64,000 bases of DNA from the NCBI GenBank assembly GCA_964006375.1, contig OZ023269.1:127085723-127149722 (forward strand), written 5' to 3'. Shown here piece by piece: positions 36,366 to 47,340 of the stretch; the stretch's first letter is position 1, and each line of letters opens with the position of its first letter. The DNA comes from Tillus elongatus. Taxonomy: Eukaryota > Arthropoda > Insecta > Coleoptera > Cleridae. Both the position numbers and the translations under genes were made by a program. The notes beneath the pieces are model-generated. The model was not told the DNA's origin. It saw only the letters and a list, made by a program, of their open reading frames with translations, and did no database searches.

Positions 36366-36776
36366 TATATCAAAAGCCCACCCATACTAGCCGATACCTT
36401 TGAACACAATCCAATCAACGTCCGAAGCAGAAGCAAACAGTAATTTAGGCACTACTTTACAGAGCCAAAATAATTGCAGTGGAGTAAGTTACAGTACTAA
36501 AAATATATCAAAAGCCCACCCATACTAGCCGATACCTTTGAACACAATCCAATCAACGTCCGAAGCAGAAGCAAACAGTAATTTAGGCACTACTTTACAG
36601 AGCCAAAATAATTGCAGTGGAGTAAGTTACAGTACTAAAAATATATCAAAAGCCCACCCATACTAGCCGATACCTTTGAACACAATCCAATCAACGTCCG
36701 AAGCAGAAGCAAACAGTAATTTAGGCACTACTTTACACAGCCAAAATAATTGCGGTGGGGTAAGTTACAGTACTAG
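36363..36776. repeat. Three tandem 138 bp units inside the PLE
   Basis: Units start at 36363, 36501 and 36639. The first two are almost identical; the third differs at a few positions (ACACAGCC, GTGGGGTAAG). 138 is 46 codons, so the triplication keeps the RT frame (IYQKPTHTSRYL in each unit). Confidence 0.95.
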
Positions 36777-37239
36777 AAACACCCTGGAGGAAAGTGGATA
36801 CAAAAAGGACATTGAAAGAGCTATACGTTCAAGGCACACCAACAGATACACGGACACACCTGAAGAACATGACAGACCAAACGAGGAGGCTTTATTTCGT
36901 ACCTGATATTCCAGGAATTACAGACAAAATAGCTAAATTACTGATAATGAATGATACTGACTCCGTGTTTATGCACACAACAAAGATCGGAGCCATATTT
37001 AGATTACAAATGGCACGCGTCAGGAATATATTAGGATACCATACGAACGCGAAAAGTATACATAGAGCAAACAACAAGAACCATCAAACAAGGAGACCAG
37101 GGTGTCAACGACATCTACGGTTGGTAACCACAAGAACTACGGTTGGTTACAGCAACCTAAAAATGCAATGCACTTATGGAAGAAGCAGCTATGGTTGGCG
37201 AAACGTTTAGCAACTCACTAAGTGAGTTCGACTAGAAAG

Positions 37240-37560
37240 CAACCCGGAAGTTATTTAGCATTCAAATGACTAGCTTGTTGGTCTTACAATAGGTACCAAA
37301 TTTGTATACATCCTGCTGTACCAAAATAACGTTAGTATTATTAGTATGTAATAGTTTTATACAATTTCAAGTCATATGCATACAGGAAAAATTTGCATGA
37401 AGTTGAATACAGTTATCTATATCAATAATAAATAAAGCGAAGAGAAGTGGACCTAAATAGAAACCCTGTGGAACCCCTAAGGAACTTCTACAGTCAAATC
37501 TACATCCCTTCAATGTCACATTCTTTTGTTTTCCTACGTATTACTTAGTAAGGCCCAGAA
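37240..37560 (-). mobile_element. CR1-like RT fragment
   Basis: Minus strand from about 37525 reads VTLKGCRFDCRSSLGVPQG and FYLGPLLFALFIIDIDN (to about 37415), the RT palm block GVPQGSxLGPLLFxLYINDI. The catalytic YADD that should follow is not recognisable. A short, isolated relic. Confidence 0.6.
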
Positions 37561-38020
37561 ATGAGCCAGCCACACCAATATTTAGCAATTAGAGTTGAAT
37601 GATGAATGTTGTCGAAAATCTGTGTAAACAGAGAAACCCTTTTTAGTTAGTTGGTTAAAATGAATTAGATGGCCTCGGAAGCTCAAGTCCATTAGCCACA
37701 AATTGTTCTAATTTAGTTTCGAAAATACTATCACATCGTCCTTGGTTATGATCTATAATTAAACATGGAAAATCAGAGAGAAGTTTGACTTGTACATTGA
37801 GAACTGATATTCGATATACATCTTTCCTTATCAACCATTTTCCAATGATGCGTTAATGTCATGTTACTATGGAAGGGGTAAATATAGAATGTTTAAAAAA
37901 TCCGGTTTGGGCGTCAGGGGTTTATGTTTGGCTGTGACATATAATTCATTATAACCTCACAAACATGTCGAAAAATACATAATCAAGAAATTGGTGTAGC
38001 GTTTCTACACATCTATAAAC
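37561..38020. other. No gene seen
   Basis: AT-rich spacer. Confidence 0.45.
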
Positions 38021-38990
38021 AAGGGACACCACTCTTAACTCCCCAGAAGCCGGCCATTCCACACTAGAGTGAAAACAACCCACTGCCTGAATACGGGACT
38101 CGAATCCGCAGCCTCGTTTTTTCCCTCAGGGCTCGTCCGCGGCCTTGCCGCACTGATAGCACTGCAACCTTTGGTTGATTGTGCATGCCCTTAGTCTTAC
38201 TCCACCCATTCCAAAATCACTGTGCCTTGAACTAGTCTGCACAGCGATTGGTAGGGTGAAGTTTTATATTGCTCTGTCTCCAGTCTAGACTGACCGTAGA
38301 TCAGTTGTCTTTTGCGGTCCAAAGCTTTACACTCGCACAAGATGTGCTGGGCTAATTCCTCACCCTCGCCGCAGAGTCTGCATGCGAGGTCCCCCTCGAA
38401 CCGCCCCATTGTATGCAGGTGTTTCTTGACGGCCATGTGTCCCGTCAAGAGACCTGTTATGTTTCTGAGCTGTCCTCTGCTAAAATTTAGCAGCTCCACA
38501 GCTCTCTTTGAACTGGGTTTGTCAATTATTGACTTTCCATGTCTGAGCCCTGGACAGTCTGCCCAGTACACCTTGTGTTGGTTTCTGACCTATTACTTAA
38601 TGGCTCCCCTGGCAGTGCTCTTTGTCACGCCCAGAGCCGGTTCTGGTCCCATAATTGGTTCTGATGACCCTCTTTTCGCGAGACTGTCAGCTTCTTCATT
38701 GCCTTTGACCCCCGAGTAACCCGGCACCCAGATGAGGAAGACCTCATTCCGCCCAGCCAGGTCGCTCGTCTCGTCGCCTCTCGGCACTCACTCACCAGCC
38801 AGGAATTTACACGTGGGCTACTTAGAGCCTTAAGCGCTGCCTGGCTGTCTGTGGCTATGAGGATCTGCTTGTTGGTGTAGCCCCTCCTCTTGTTCTCCCG
38901 CACACAGTGCAGGATGCCGCAGCCTCGTAGTTCGAACTACAGGTTATTCGCTTGGCGAGCTTGTCATTTTAGCCTGCGGATTCGATACGT
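38021..38990 (-). mobile_element. SINE-C-like repeat interrupted by LINE-R1
   Basis: The two flanks of the LINE at 38118-38916 join into one repeat that reads on the minus strand GCGAATAACCTGTAGTTCG, GCGGATTCGAGTCCCGTATT and GTGTGGAATGGCCGGCTTC. The second word is also at 31711. The box B-like word suggests a tRNA-derived retroposon. Confidence 0.5.
38118..38916 (-). mobile_element. LINE-R1 second copy, 5'-truncated
   Basis: Flanked by the perfect 12 bp duplication CCGCAGCCTCGT (38106-38117 and 38917-38928). On the minus strand it starts inside the RNase H (ILIATDSQAALKAL, about 38885-38844, with the third catalytic block), then LIWVPGYSGVKGNEEADSLA (block 4, about 38739-38680), GLRHGKSIIDKP, LLNFSRGQLRNITGLLTGH and CRLCGEGEELAQHILCEC, stopping at a TAA near 38195. 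It is the same family as 35463-36365, on the opposite strand, with few breaks (one frame change near 38590). The A tail is the T run at 38117-38122. Confidence 0.88.
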
Positions 38991-38999
38991 TTCTAAATA

Positions 39000-40199
39000 A
39001 ATTGACAGTTTATTAAAAATCAATGCGCCTCAAAACTGTGTTTAAAAATGAATCTAGTTTTCCTGTAACTTTGTATATTTTAGAAACACGGCAACGTTGC
39101 CCATAAAGTATACAAGTAGCCTTTTCCAGTGGTCTGCCAGATACAGTCGCAATTTACTTCTTGCAAAGCTTTGAAAAATTGCACCTCTTACCAATAATGG
39201 CAGCCATCATACAGTGGGATCTATACCGCTGTATCCAACAAGAATAATTACTTCTCACCCTTCGACAGTATAAATATCTATTCATCTGCGACCTCAACGG
39301 TTTTATCTTCCTCTATAACCCCTGAAGGATTTATATACTACAGATTATTCGATCGAAACACAACTTTGCTAAATTACCAATATCGTATTTTATCCTCTCC
39401 GCTTCATTTTTTGTATGATATCACCAGGTTAAACTATTCTTTGATGTCATTCTGGAAACATTGATACTGCCAGAACATAAATTTAAATCTGGCCATCGTT
39501 TTCCCAGTAAAGTTGGTTTCGTTGATGAAAGGATTAATGAATCTCAACAAAAAACTTTATTTTTATAGATGACATTTCCATAGCTTACTTCACCTGTGCC
39601 CATCGCAAGTTCTAAACGTTATGGTGGGGGTGGTGGTGGAGGCATTTATGACCTTGGAACAGTAATTCCATCAGCCACAGACTTTTGCTATTTTATATCA
39701 TATACAAATATATACAAATACCTACAGATTATTTTGTATTAATTATCTAGAAAACAGAATCATGTTACCTATATACAAATATACAATATTTAAACTTATT
39801 TATAAATATTTTTTTTTGCTTCCTTTTTTTTCTTTATTATTATTTTTTCTTATTCTAAATGTTATATTATGGCCAGTTTAAGAATTGTAGTATTTTGGAC
39901 ATTTCTACTTTTTATACGTGATCATCATCAGGGTTTTAGCAATCTAATTCAATCGCTATTCTTATCATAGTGGTGGCACTCAATAGAAAAGAAGAAAGGA
40001 CGCTTAAAAATAGAGATAGATACTTTTATCCAAATAAGATAAAGACCTGTGGCACAAACTGTTGACATAATAGTCCCAACTCAATTTTTTATCAGTCATA
40101 ATCTCCATAAATAAGGCTGTGCTGCCAATTGTTGTATTGAAGTTGACCATCATTGATCTCTATTTAGACTATTTAGAAACAGATCAATACCTCCAGAAT
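39000..40199. other. No gene seen
   Basis: AT-rich DNA with a short GGTGGTGG run near 39627 and a T-rich stretch near 39810-39850. No feature supported. Confidence 0.5.
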
Positions 40200-42060
40200 A
40201 TTGTTCAAGGTGATTAGCTCGCCTAGAGGTAAAAACACCTAGGCCTAATGAGGATTAACTATAATATGTACAAGAAAAGTAGTACCGTGAGCGTGCATCA
40301 CAAGTTAATTTCCAGGAATGTCACTTGTATAAATAATATACAGTAACAGACCCAAAACATATTCCTGAGGAGCTCCCTCGGATAATGTCACTGGCGAAGA
40401 TCGAAAATCCTCAAGCTCCACAACCTGCTACCGCAAAGAAAGAAATCTCTGGAACCACTGCAAGGGTATACCTCTGATTCCATAGTTACCCAGTTTATTG
40501 ATCAAAATCTGATTGTTCATGAGATCAAATGCCTTGCTAAGTTCAAGAAATATGCCAAGGCAAAAGGCAAGTCTCACCGCCTTCAAAGCATGTGTTTGAG
40601 ATAATCGCTGTTACTGTAGAATGTCCCTTTCGAAATCGATGCTGATGTTTAAAGAAAAAATCTAAACCAATAGGAAAAACCGTAAGCTGCTTAGAGACAG
40701 CTCTTTCATAGATCTTTAAAAATTAAAACTACGCTTCTGGTGGACAGGAGCCTGTAGCTTACTACGACGGAAGTAGAACCATTTTTATGTAGTGATATAC
40801 CTTTTGAAAATTTTAGCTGCGAAGGAAACGATCCAGAGCTAAGTGAACTATGTATCAAGATGGTTAAAGGTATTCTAATCTCCGATGAAAACATCTAAAC
40901 TAATACGAAAAACCGTAAACTGCTTAGAGACAGCTCTTTCATAAATCTCTAGAAATACGCTTGTGGTGGACAGAAGCCTGTAGCTATCTACGACGGAAGT
41001 AGAACCATTTTTATGTAGTGGTATACCTTTTGAAAATTTTAGCTGCGAAGGACACGATCCAGAGCTGAGTGAACTATGTATCAAGATGGTTAAAGGTATT
41101 CTAATCTCAGGCCTGAGAAACAGAATTAATGTTATCGAAACCAGAGGAAAACGGGGCTCTCAGCCCTACTATTTCATCACGAACATATTTTTTAGTTGCA
41201 GGAGCGAAGAACCTAAATGAACTGTTAAATGGAAGAGATTTCAAAACATAAGGATGTCCAGCAGTACCCTACATCTCCCGAACTGAGACACAAATGAATT
41301 AAATACATTTGTACATTTTAGCATATCACTCAAAATGGTATAATTTACTGATAATTTTATTTTCTCTGCTCTGCTAAGTTTTCTACTAGATGTTCTAATA
41401 CCCAATGTAGTTCGATGTACGGTAAAAGTGCTATTTATAATGAATTTGTACTTTATAGGAAAATATGTTTTAAAAAATTCTGCAATCAAATCATTCAAAA
41501 TTGCCAGGTACTGCTCATCAACATCGCCCGTTTCCCCAAGCAGATCTTGCCAAGGCACAGACGCTGTGAGGCTTTTAAAAACCGATACGTTTCCCAGATT
41601 CTTTAACTGGCGAAGTGGCTTTTTAATTTTGCCTACACTTATATGTTCACAATTTATAGACAGACCACTGTCGTCAAATATAAGATTATGGATGATATAG
41701 CCTCATGTAAAAGAGAACGCGCGGATAAAATAATATTATCAGGGCGTTTTTCTAGCCTCGTAAGCTCGTTAATGGGCTGTAAATTATAAGTAATAAGATA
41801 TAATAAAGTTCACGGATAGGTCTTAAGAACTGGTTAATTGAAATCACCACATTGCTGCCTGGCCTAAAAGGTAAGACATATTCTCGCCAAAAAGAGAAGA
41901 GGCAATGCCATAAGGGAGCCTCGTAGAAAACCTGTCCCAATTGATGTAGTTGTTGAAGACATGCGGCGTGGTTTTAACGACAAGGCGACGTCGCTTTGAG
42001 ACTGATAATAATGATGAGAGTTGCATATAATGTAGCATCGATAGTCCTGTCCTTTTATGC
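40200..42060 (-). mobile_element. CR1/L2-like LINE relic: endonuclease to RT
   Basis: Reading down the minus strand: CGDFN in a decayed frame (about 41858-41840, endonuclease motif), NLIFDDSGLSINCEHISVGK and KIKKPLRQLKNLGNVSVFKS (about 41690-41575), the linker WQDLLGETGDVDEQYLAILN, and FFKTYFPIKYKFI. Then FSKGIPLHKNGST and SYRLLSTTSVFLEIYERAVS (RT blocks 0-1, about 41040-40930), HQHRFRKGHSTVTAI, FLELSKAFDLMNNQILINKL, GNYGIRGIPLQWFQRFLSL and, degenerate, EGAPQEYVLGLLLY (about 40390-40355). It carries an internal duplication of block 1. The YADD is not found. Several stops and shifts. Confidence 0.75.
40660..41108. repeat. Tandem duplication, period 233, inside the CR1-like RT
   Basis: ATCTAAACCAATAGGAAAAA at 40660 and ATCTAAACTAATACGAAAAA at 40893 open two copies that both encode, on the minus strand, SQLKFSKGI-LHKNGSTSVV. 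They have since diverged at several positions. Confidence 0.9.
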
Positions 42061-42548
42061 TAAGAATATAATAAAAAGTCTAAAATACGGTTCTGCTCTT
42101 GAGTCCTCGCATTACTACTTCTTTTAACAGTGTTAATTATTACGATTAAAATTAATCTGGACGCATTTAAGACCGCAGAATGGATCTAACGATGCATGCA
42201 CATTGCATTTTAAGTAAACAAACCCATAAATAATTCATACATTTCGAAAATAACACAATTATTATACACTAATGCGACTGATTATGTTGCTCTCGATGCT
42301 ATTTGATGAATTTTTATGCGCTTATAAATAAAAGTCTTATTAACATTATCCTCATCAGATAACATACAACTCACAACATTTGAATGTAGATTTTTATGTT
42401 AATAGTGTAACTACAAAAAATATAAATATAATAAAGCTTCTTTTCGATGTAAGACTGCTTCAATTCATCGTCCTGATACGGTGATAATATTAAAGCCATT
42501 AGAGCCAGCCTATCCTTTCGCGGAAGACAAATGTTCTTCAGCCTAAAA
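42061..42548. other. No gene seen
   Basis: AT-rich spacer. CTGGACGCATTTAAGACCGC at 42158 resembles a broken family X end. Confidence 0.45.
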
Positions 42549-43035
42549 CAGACGGAAAAAAACACTTTTAATTTAGGGAAAAATGTCTATTTGAATATTC
42601 TCTGTATTGTATTGAGCTTTTATCGATCACCAAAAAAATTCACATTTCACATCAACGGAATTCCGAGGTATACAGGGGTAATTCAGTAGGAAGGGGAAAT
42701 ACTTCAGAGGTGATAGCAGACGTAAAAAAGCACTTTTAATTGAGTAAAAAATCTCTGCTTCAATTTTCTTCACTTTGTAGGACTTTTATTGGTAGTCAAC
42801 AAAGAATTCACATTTTTTAATAACATAATTACGTAATATACAGGGGTGATTTAGTAGGAAAGGTAAATATTTCAGGGGGTGGATAGCAGACGTGGAAAAG
42901 CACTTTCAATTTATTAAAGAATATCTGTTTGAATTTTCTTTGCCTTGTAGTGACTGTTTATTAACAAACAATTCACAAAACAACTGACGTCCGTGGTCTA
43001 CAGGGGGTGGAAAATATTTCAAGGGGGTCATAGTA
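42549..43035. repeat. Tandem array, three units of about 170 bp
   Basis: Units begin CAGACGGAAAAAAACAC (42549), CAGACGTAAAAAAGCAC (42718) and CAGACGTGGAAAAGCAC (42889). Each has ATTCACA-type words and ends near ACAGGGGTGATTTAGTAGGA followed by a TTTCAGGGGG-like stretch. Divergence between units is moderate, so the array is old. Confidence 0.85.
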
Positions 43036-43203
43036 TAGATCATTGCAAATAAAAGTTTGATATAAATAGGTATCAAATTTGGCATGGTTATGGATTAAGA
43101 GATTTGAGACTCAAACTGTTAAATGTTTAATGGGCGTTTGATTAATTTTCCTAATTACAAAAAATTAGATTTTTATCACAATAAATGTTCAAAAGTACTA
43201 CAC

Positions 43204-43330
43204 TAAGTGAAGATTGGAACCTGTGATTAGCACTGATAAGTACACTCGGATAACCCAAATCACCACATCTTTTTAAAGACCTGACTATCGTTTCACTAAC
43301 AAAGTTAGCCTCATCGGAGGATGAAAAATT
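43204..43330 (-). mobile_element. PLE terminal repeat with hammerhead-like core
   Basis: Sits just 3' (minus strand) of the GIY-YIG fragment at 43490-44155. This ties the repeated word AAGTGAAGATTGGAACCTGT and the hammerhead-like core to a Penelope-like element. The core on the minus strand is CCGATGA, G, GCTAAC-TTT-GTTAGT, GAAAC, GATA, GTC, AGG (43317 down to 43280). Confidence 0.75.
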
Positions 43331-43489
43331 CTAACTACTTCACTACTAATATCACCTTTTATACTGAATCTTGGGTAAAGAACGATACCGAGAGGGAGAC
43401 TAAATCGCTGGACAATTTTTCAGTGTACTGTATTTTAATTGCTGAGGGAAGTTTTTGAACTTCCTTTATCACTTTACCTGACAGGTTTC

Positions 43490-44155
43490 GAAATGTTTAT
43501 CTGCGTCCAAAAAAAGAGCTCAAACAGAGGACTGCAAACCAGTGGCGGTGCTCGGTTTAAGGAACTTTTGTTTTTTATTGCCCTATAAATATAAATACTT
43601 TCGTACGCATCCAGCTTCGCTGGTCGTCAAACGTTTTTGATAAGTTTCAGATTTTCTTTATCAATGTGGTGGTGATTATCCCAAATGTGTTGTGCCACGC
43701 ATTGACTTGTCTACACTACCGTATCTCAGCTGTGCCAGATGTTCACGAAATCTAGTCTCTTAATGTGCCCAAAGTATTTAAGATTACAATTTTTACAACT
43801 TATCTCATAGATACCAGACATTTCAGTGACTTTATCTTTATCTTTCGTATTACCTAACAAATTTCGTAAATTATTTGTTGTTGAGAACGTTAGCTGCAAA
43901 TCCGCTGTCCTCGCTACTTCTCCACTACTTCCTACAACCCTCAACTCCAGACATTTTGCCACTCTTTTCCAAAGATTCTGCATCGCTTGTCTGAGATTAT
44001 CTTCACGTTCGATTTCACAAGCGACAGCCTCCTCAAAGATTCGCCGATGCAATACTTGCTGCGTATCCACTTTTATCTATGTATACCTCACCTCTAATCC
44101 ATCGTCATTAACAATAATCCGCGATTTCAAGTCACGGGTTTTTGCTGGCCAATAA
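43490..44155 (-). mobile_element. Penelope-like element 3' ORF with GIY-YIG nuclease (fragment 1)
   Basis: Minus-strand frame 44070-43726 ends with STTNNLRNLLGNTKDKDKV, EMSGIYEISCKNCNLKYFGH and IKRLDFV. The paired motif G-I-Y...Y-x-G with CxxC between is the GIY-YIG endonuclease that PLEs carry after their RT. After a frame change the C-terminal tail reads CVAQHIWDNHHHIDKENLKL and IKNV (about 43700-43630), then a stop and KLDAYESIYIYRAIKN. The RT is not present here. The G of YIG is kept (YFG); the arginine helix downstream is eroded. It cuts target DNA to prime copying in active elements. Confidence 0.8.
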
Positions 44156-44299
44156 AGCAGACCACCACGGCTTATCCATTGATTTGGGAATTTTTGATGC
44201 AGGAAGTGTGACACTTAGGCACAGTGAAGAGGAGCCACGTCATGTATTTAAAGCATACCATACCGTATGTTTACAGGAGCGTCATCTATTATATTGTTT

Positions 44300-45010
44300 G
44301 TAATTCATTTTAAAGGAATTGTAACTAAATTGATAATACTGTCGGCCAATGTGATTAGCTTGAGATTTTCCTTATCTACATGGTGATTATTATCCCAAAT
44401 CTGTTGACTAACACATGTGTTAACGCCCGAGACGCCAGCCGACGGCAGAGTTAACCAAGAGAATAATGGGTACCTCAGGTAGAAGGGACCTCTAGTAAGC
44501 ATTCATCGATCAGAATCCAAGAGAACAACACGCCAAGCACATATTCAATGATCAGAATCAAAAAGAGCAACACGTCTAGGTGTAGAACAGTTATATCATA
44601 GTATTAAGTGCATCATTTGTAAATTATTAGTTCAATATATTATATCAAACAATAAGAAATACAGTCTACTAATTCAAACGAACCAGCAAGATATTCAAGC
44701 GGACATCATTGGTCCGCAACAACATGATTTATCAATAGTTCCATATCTCAGTTGCACTGAATGTTCTTTAAACCCAGTTTCAATAATTCTTTTAGGTTGA
44801 CCAACATATTTAAGATTACACTCCTTACAATTTCATAGATCCCCCACATTTGTGTGGTTTTATCTTCATCCTTTGGGTTACCTAGCATATATCAGTGTAT
44901 TTTTCGTCGAAAATGTTAGATGTATTGGGTTTCTTAGAAATGCTGTTGAATCTTTGTGCAATTTGCGGTTCAAATGGTAAGTAGACAACGTTATTGTCCG
45001 TCAATAGAAA
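44300..45010 (-). mobile_element. Penelope-like element GIY-YIG (fragment 2), split by a solo LTR
   Basis: Second fragment, head-to-tail with the first. Minus strand: NNVVYLPFEPQIAQRFNSIS and KKPNTSNIF (about 44998-44915), GNPKDEDKTTQMWGIYEI, then after a one-base shift CKECNLKYVGQPKRIIETGF and KEHSVQLRYGTIDKS (about 44840-44730). After the LTR it resumes CVSQQIWDNNHHVDKENLKL (44420-44345). GIY and YVG motifs are both present, better preserved than in fragment 1. The open frame at 45001-45183 could be its upstream linker, but I cannot confirm that. Confidence 0.78.
44418..44721. mobile_element. Solo LTR of an LTR retrotransposon
   Basis: A 304 bp unit starting TGTTAACGCCCGAGACGCC and ending ATTGGTCCGCAACA, with TG...CA ends and a perfect 5 bp duplication ACATG on both sides (44413-44417, 44722-44726). 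It carries no gene. The superfamily is not provable without internal sequence; the 5 bp duplication fits Gypsy, BEL or Copia. It formed by recombination between two LTRs after insertion into the PLE. Confidence 0.85.
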
Positions 45011-45189
45011 TAAAAATATTCAATTCGTTGAAGCCGTGGTATAATATTATTTGACGTGACCTTGTTTCCTATTGTCTCCAAGGATCGGAGTAACCATAGT
45101 TTGTTGAATTCACCTCGTATGTGTATTATCGTCTCGGTTAGGAGTATCATCCTCTGGATGTCTAGTCTGTGCGAGGCGGGCAAGCGGCA

Positions 45190-45735
45190 CTGTTATCTAA
45201 AACTGGGCATTCACACCTGCCTGCTACTTTCCACATCTCAAGGCGACCATGACAGACCTTGAGGCTTACAGCTTAAACCCAACGTTGACAAATCGGGGTA
45301 TTTCTCGCGAATTTTACTTCTAACTTGGTTCATATAGATTCTCATATATTTTTTTCATCTGTTTACAGTTTAATATTATTGGTAAATTATTTTTATTGAA
45401 GCATTTAGTCACTGGAGCTCTTGAAATTGCAAGAAAAAATTACTAAATAGCAGAGGTGACATTTGAATAAGAATAAAAATGTCTTAATTGATTTAGTTTT
45501 CTCTTTTTCTCTTATAGGTATCTACTACAAGAGCAAAAGCATTATTTTCGTATACAAATGTCATCATCGTCGTCATCATTACAGCCTAAGAGCGATGTCG
45601 CTTTTCGTCGCAACCATGTTAGCTACCTTTAGCAGTTTCTTTTTTCATTTCATTATAGCTTCATCAATTGGGTGAGATTTTCCAAAAGCTTTTCTTTGTA
45701 TGGTATTGCATTTTGTATGTTTACGATTGATCATC
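45190..45735. other. No gene seen
   Basis: AT-rich spacer with a CATCATCGTCGTCATCAT run near 45557. No gene seen. Confidence 0.45.
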
Positions 45736-45870
45736 TCCCCATCCTGTAAATTTTTCCGAACCTATTGCTTTCTATAGCGAGGGTAGGGACCCTTAACGTG
45801 GTCAACGTTGCATAGTACATAAAGTCGATGGCTTTGAGCCCCCTCTGAAGGGCTGAATGCACAGGAGCTC
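45736..45870 (-). mobile_element. SINE-A fragment
   Basis: Plus-strand words CGAGGGTAGGGACCCTTAACG and CCTCTGAAGGGCTGAATGCAC are the reverse complement of the SINE-A body. Head and tail are missing. Confidence 0.55.
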
Positions 45871-45891
45871 ATCTCGGTCTGTCTCTTACCT

Positions 45892-46260
45892 TTGTCCTCC
45901 AAATATTGTTGTCAGAAAGTTATTTTGCGTTTTTCTCTAATTGTCAGTAAGCATCTTTCTTCCCTTACCTCTTCTAGCACACTTTTATTAGCCTTTTTAT
46001 CGGTGTATCTGGTCCGGCTCATTTTCAGCATCCTCATTTCGAAAGTCGCTCTTTTCTTCATGCCTTGTTTATCCAAAACCAAGCTTTCCGCCCTTTGTAC
46101 CACTAAACTTCATACATATTATTTGGTAAACCTCTTTACCATGTCGAAGTTGAAAGATTTATCAGTGGGCAAACTGTGTTGTCTATCTAATGCTTGCTTT
46201 ACGATCTTGATCTCCCTTGTCAGATTCGTTTACCATCATATGTCAATATTACTACCAAGG
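45892..46260 (-). mobile_element. RTE-like RT C-terminal relic
   Basis: Minus strand (46103 down to 45915) reads VQRAESLVLDKQGMKKRATF then EMRMLKMSRTRYTDKKANKS and VLEEV. It matches the RTE-type C-terminus 'YGSETWTL...R-FEMRMLRISW-D-VTNEEVL'. Upstream, in other frames, are DQDRKASIRQ and FQLRHGKEV-like pieces. Dead, short, and separate from the RTE relic at 48180. Confidence 0.65.
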
Positions 46261-46263
46261 TAA

Positions 46264-47340
46264 GAGTGAAAGCTTTGCCCAGATCTCCTAGTGCCCCTTT
46301 CGAGGTTTTGGAGGCAGGGTGTGTCCTACCCCCTTCTCTAGAGGGACCAGTTCTGTAGATGGGATAGCGTTCAAGGTCATTTACTCCACAATACAATGCA
46401 ATTCTATAGATGAGTTTACTTTGAGGTTCCGCTTCCAGAATATTTAGCAGAAATATGCTTCGCTCCCGAAACGGTCTGCTCCAGTCTGTGTTCACTGATG
46501 GTAGTGAAAGTATGTTTCTATGCAGCTACAGAACTGCCTACTTTTGGTCGTAACTGTATCCGCTCATAGCCAAGGTGTGATGTAAAGCTGATTCTTCGTT
46601 GTAGTCATTGACATTCCGTCAACCGAAAATGTTCCGATGGGTCCGTTTCTTCTCGGTGTATAGACGATTCCTAAGCGTTCATTTCTCTGGGTGGGGAGTA
46701 CCTGTACAGACGTCAGTCGCTTGCCAAGGTCGTTCGGGATGTACTCTACACATCCATGTGACTTTAACAGGCCCTCGCACAAACTTGAGATGAGCCCGTT
46801 CCCCCTTCCGAAGCGCTCCAACTACTTGCTCCACTCGAAGAAAACTGTCCACAGCAGCACAAGTGACAAGGAACCAACCAGATCGCTATGCGCAGCCCTG
46901 GAATCCGACCTTTAGGTCTTTTTTTTGAATACTCTAACGCCTCCAGTAGGGATCGCAGCATTCCCACTTGTACCTTATCCAGTGCAGAAGTAGGACGATC
47001 AAGCTAGACAATACATACTGTCCACTCGAGCACTAAATATGTTTGGTCCTCAAAAATTTTCCTCCCGATATTGATATGTACTGCAATATGAGCTCAGCCG
47101 CTTTCTTATTTCGGAGTTCACAGTAGATGTTGCAATCTCCTTGGGTACTTTTATCTCGTTAGATTTCAGCCTCTCTCTAAGACAATCTGAACCCAACATC
47201 CGCTATTGTCGCTCCAGTTAGGCGCATCATATAACAAGCAGAAGACGCCTTGAACGTATTCTTTTGATTTCGTTCTTGGAGCCCATATGAGACAGGTCTT
47301 CTATTACGCAGAGAGCTAACTTAAATTTATTTTTCAACAA
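46264..47340. other. Unassigned, less AT-rich segment
   Basis: Minus-strand frames at 46821-46564 (IPNDLGKRLTSVQVLPTQ) and 46967-46764 and a stretch near 47250-47060 look protein-like in composition but broken, and I recognise no domain. It may be a decayed element related to nothing else in this window. Confidence 0.3.

Larger units (their letters stand above)
35350..37210 (+). mobile_element. Penelope-like element relic, RT end to GIY-YIG, split by a LINE
   Basis: Before the insertion it reads FKFTMENGANRQLLFVELIL and KPSGALGHTVYQKP, after it PTHTSRYL: the end of a PLE-type reverse transcriptase. The block from 36363 to 36776 is a 138 bp unit repeated three times in frame. Then come HLKNMT, VPDIPGITDKIAKLLIMND and, in another frame, VYIEQTTRTIKQ (about 37051-37086), the YIG half of a GIY-YIG nuclease. 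The RNase H LINE occupies 35463-36365. Stops recur at the same place in all three repeat units. Confidence 0.7.

Noticed and set aside
42549..43035. A CRISPR-like array or other regular repeat system
   Set aside because: Units of about 170 bp with no short repeat and unique spacer pattern, in a eukaryotic context.
45935..45955. Shared 3' end between SINE-B and the RTE-like relic (ATTGTCAGTAAGCATCTT against ATTGCCAGTAAGCATCTT at 49809)
   Set aside because: In the relic the match lies in coding sequence (EERCLLTI), not in a 3' tail, so partnership is not supported; it could be chance. It could be tested with a full-length RTE 3' end.
46264..47340. A host gene or new domain in the less AT-rich stretch
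   Set aside because: Frames are short, overlap on both strands and break often; no splice-consistent exon chain or domain could be argued.
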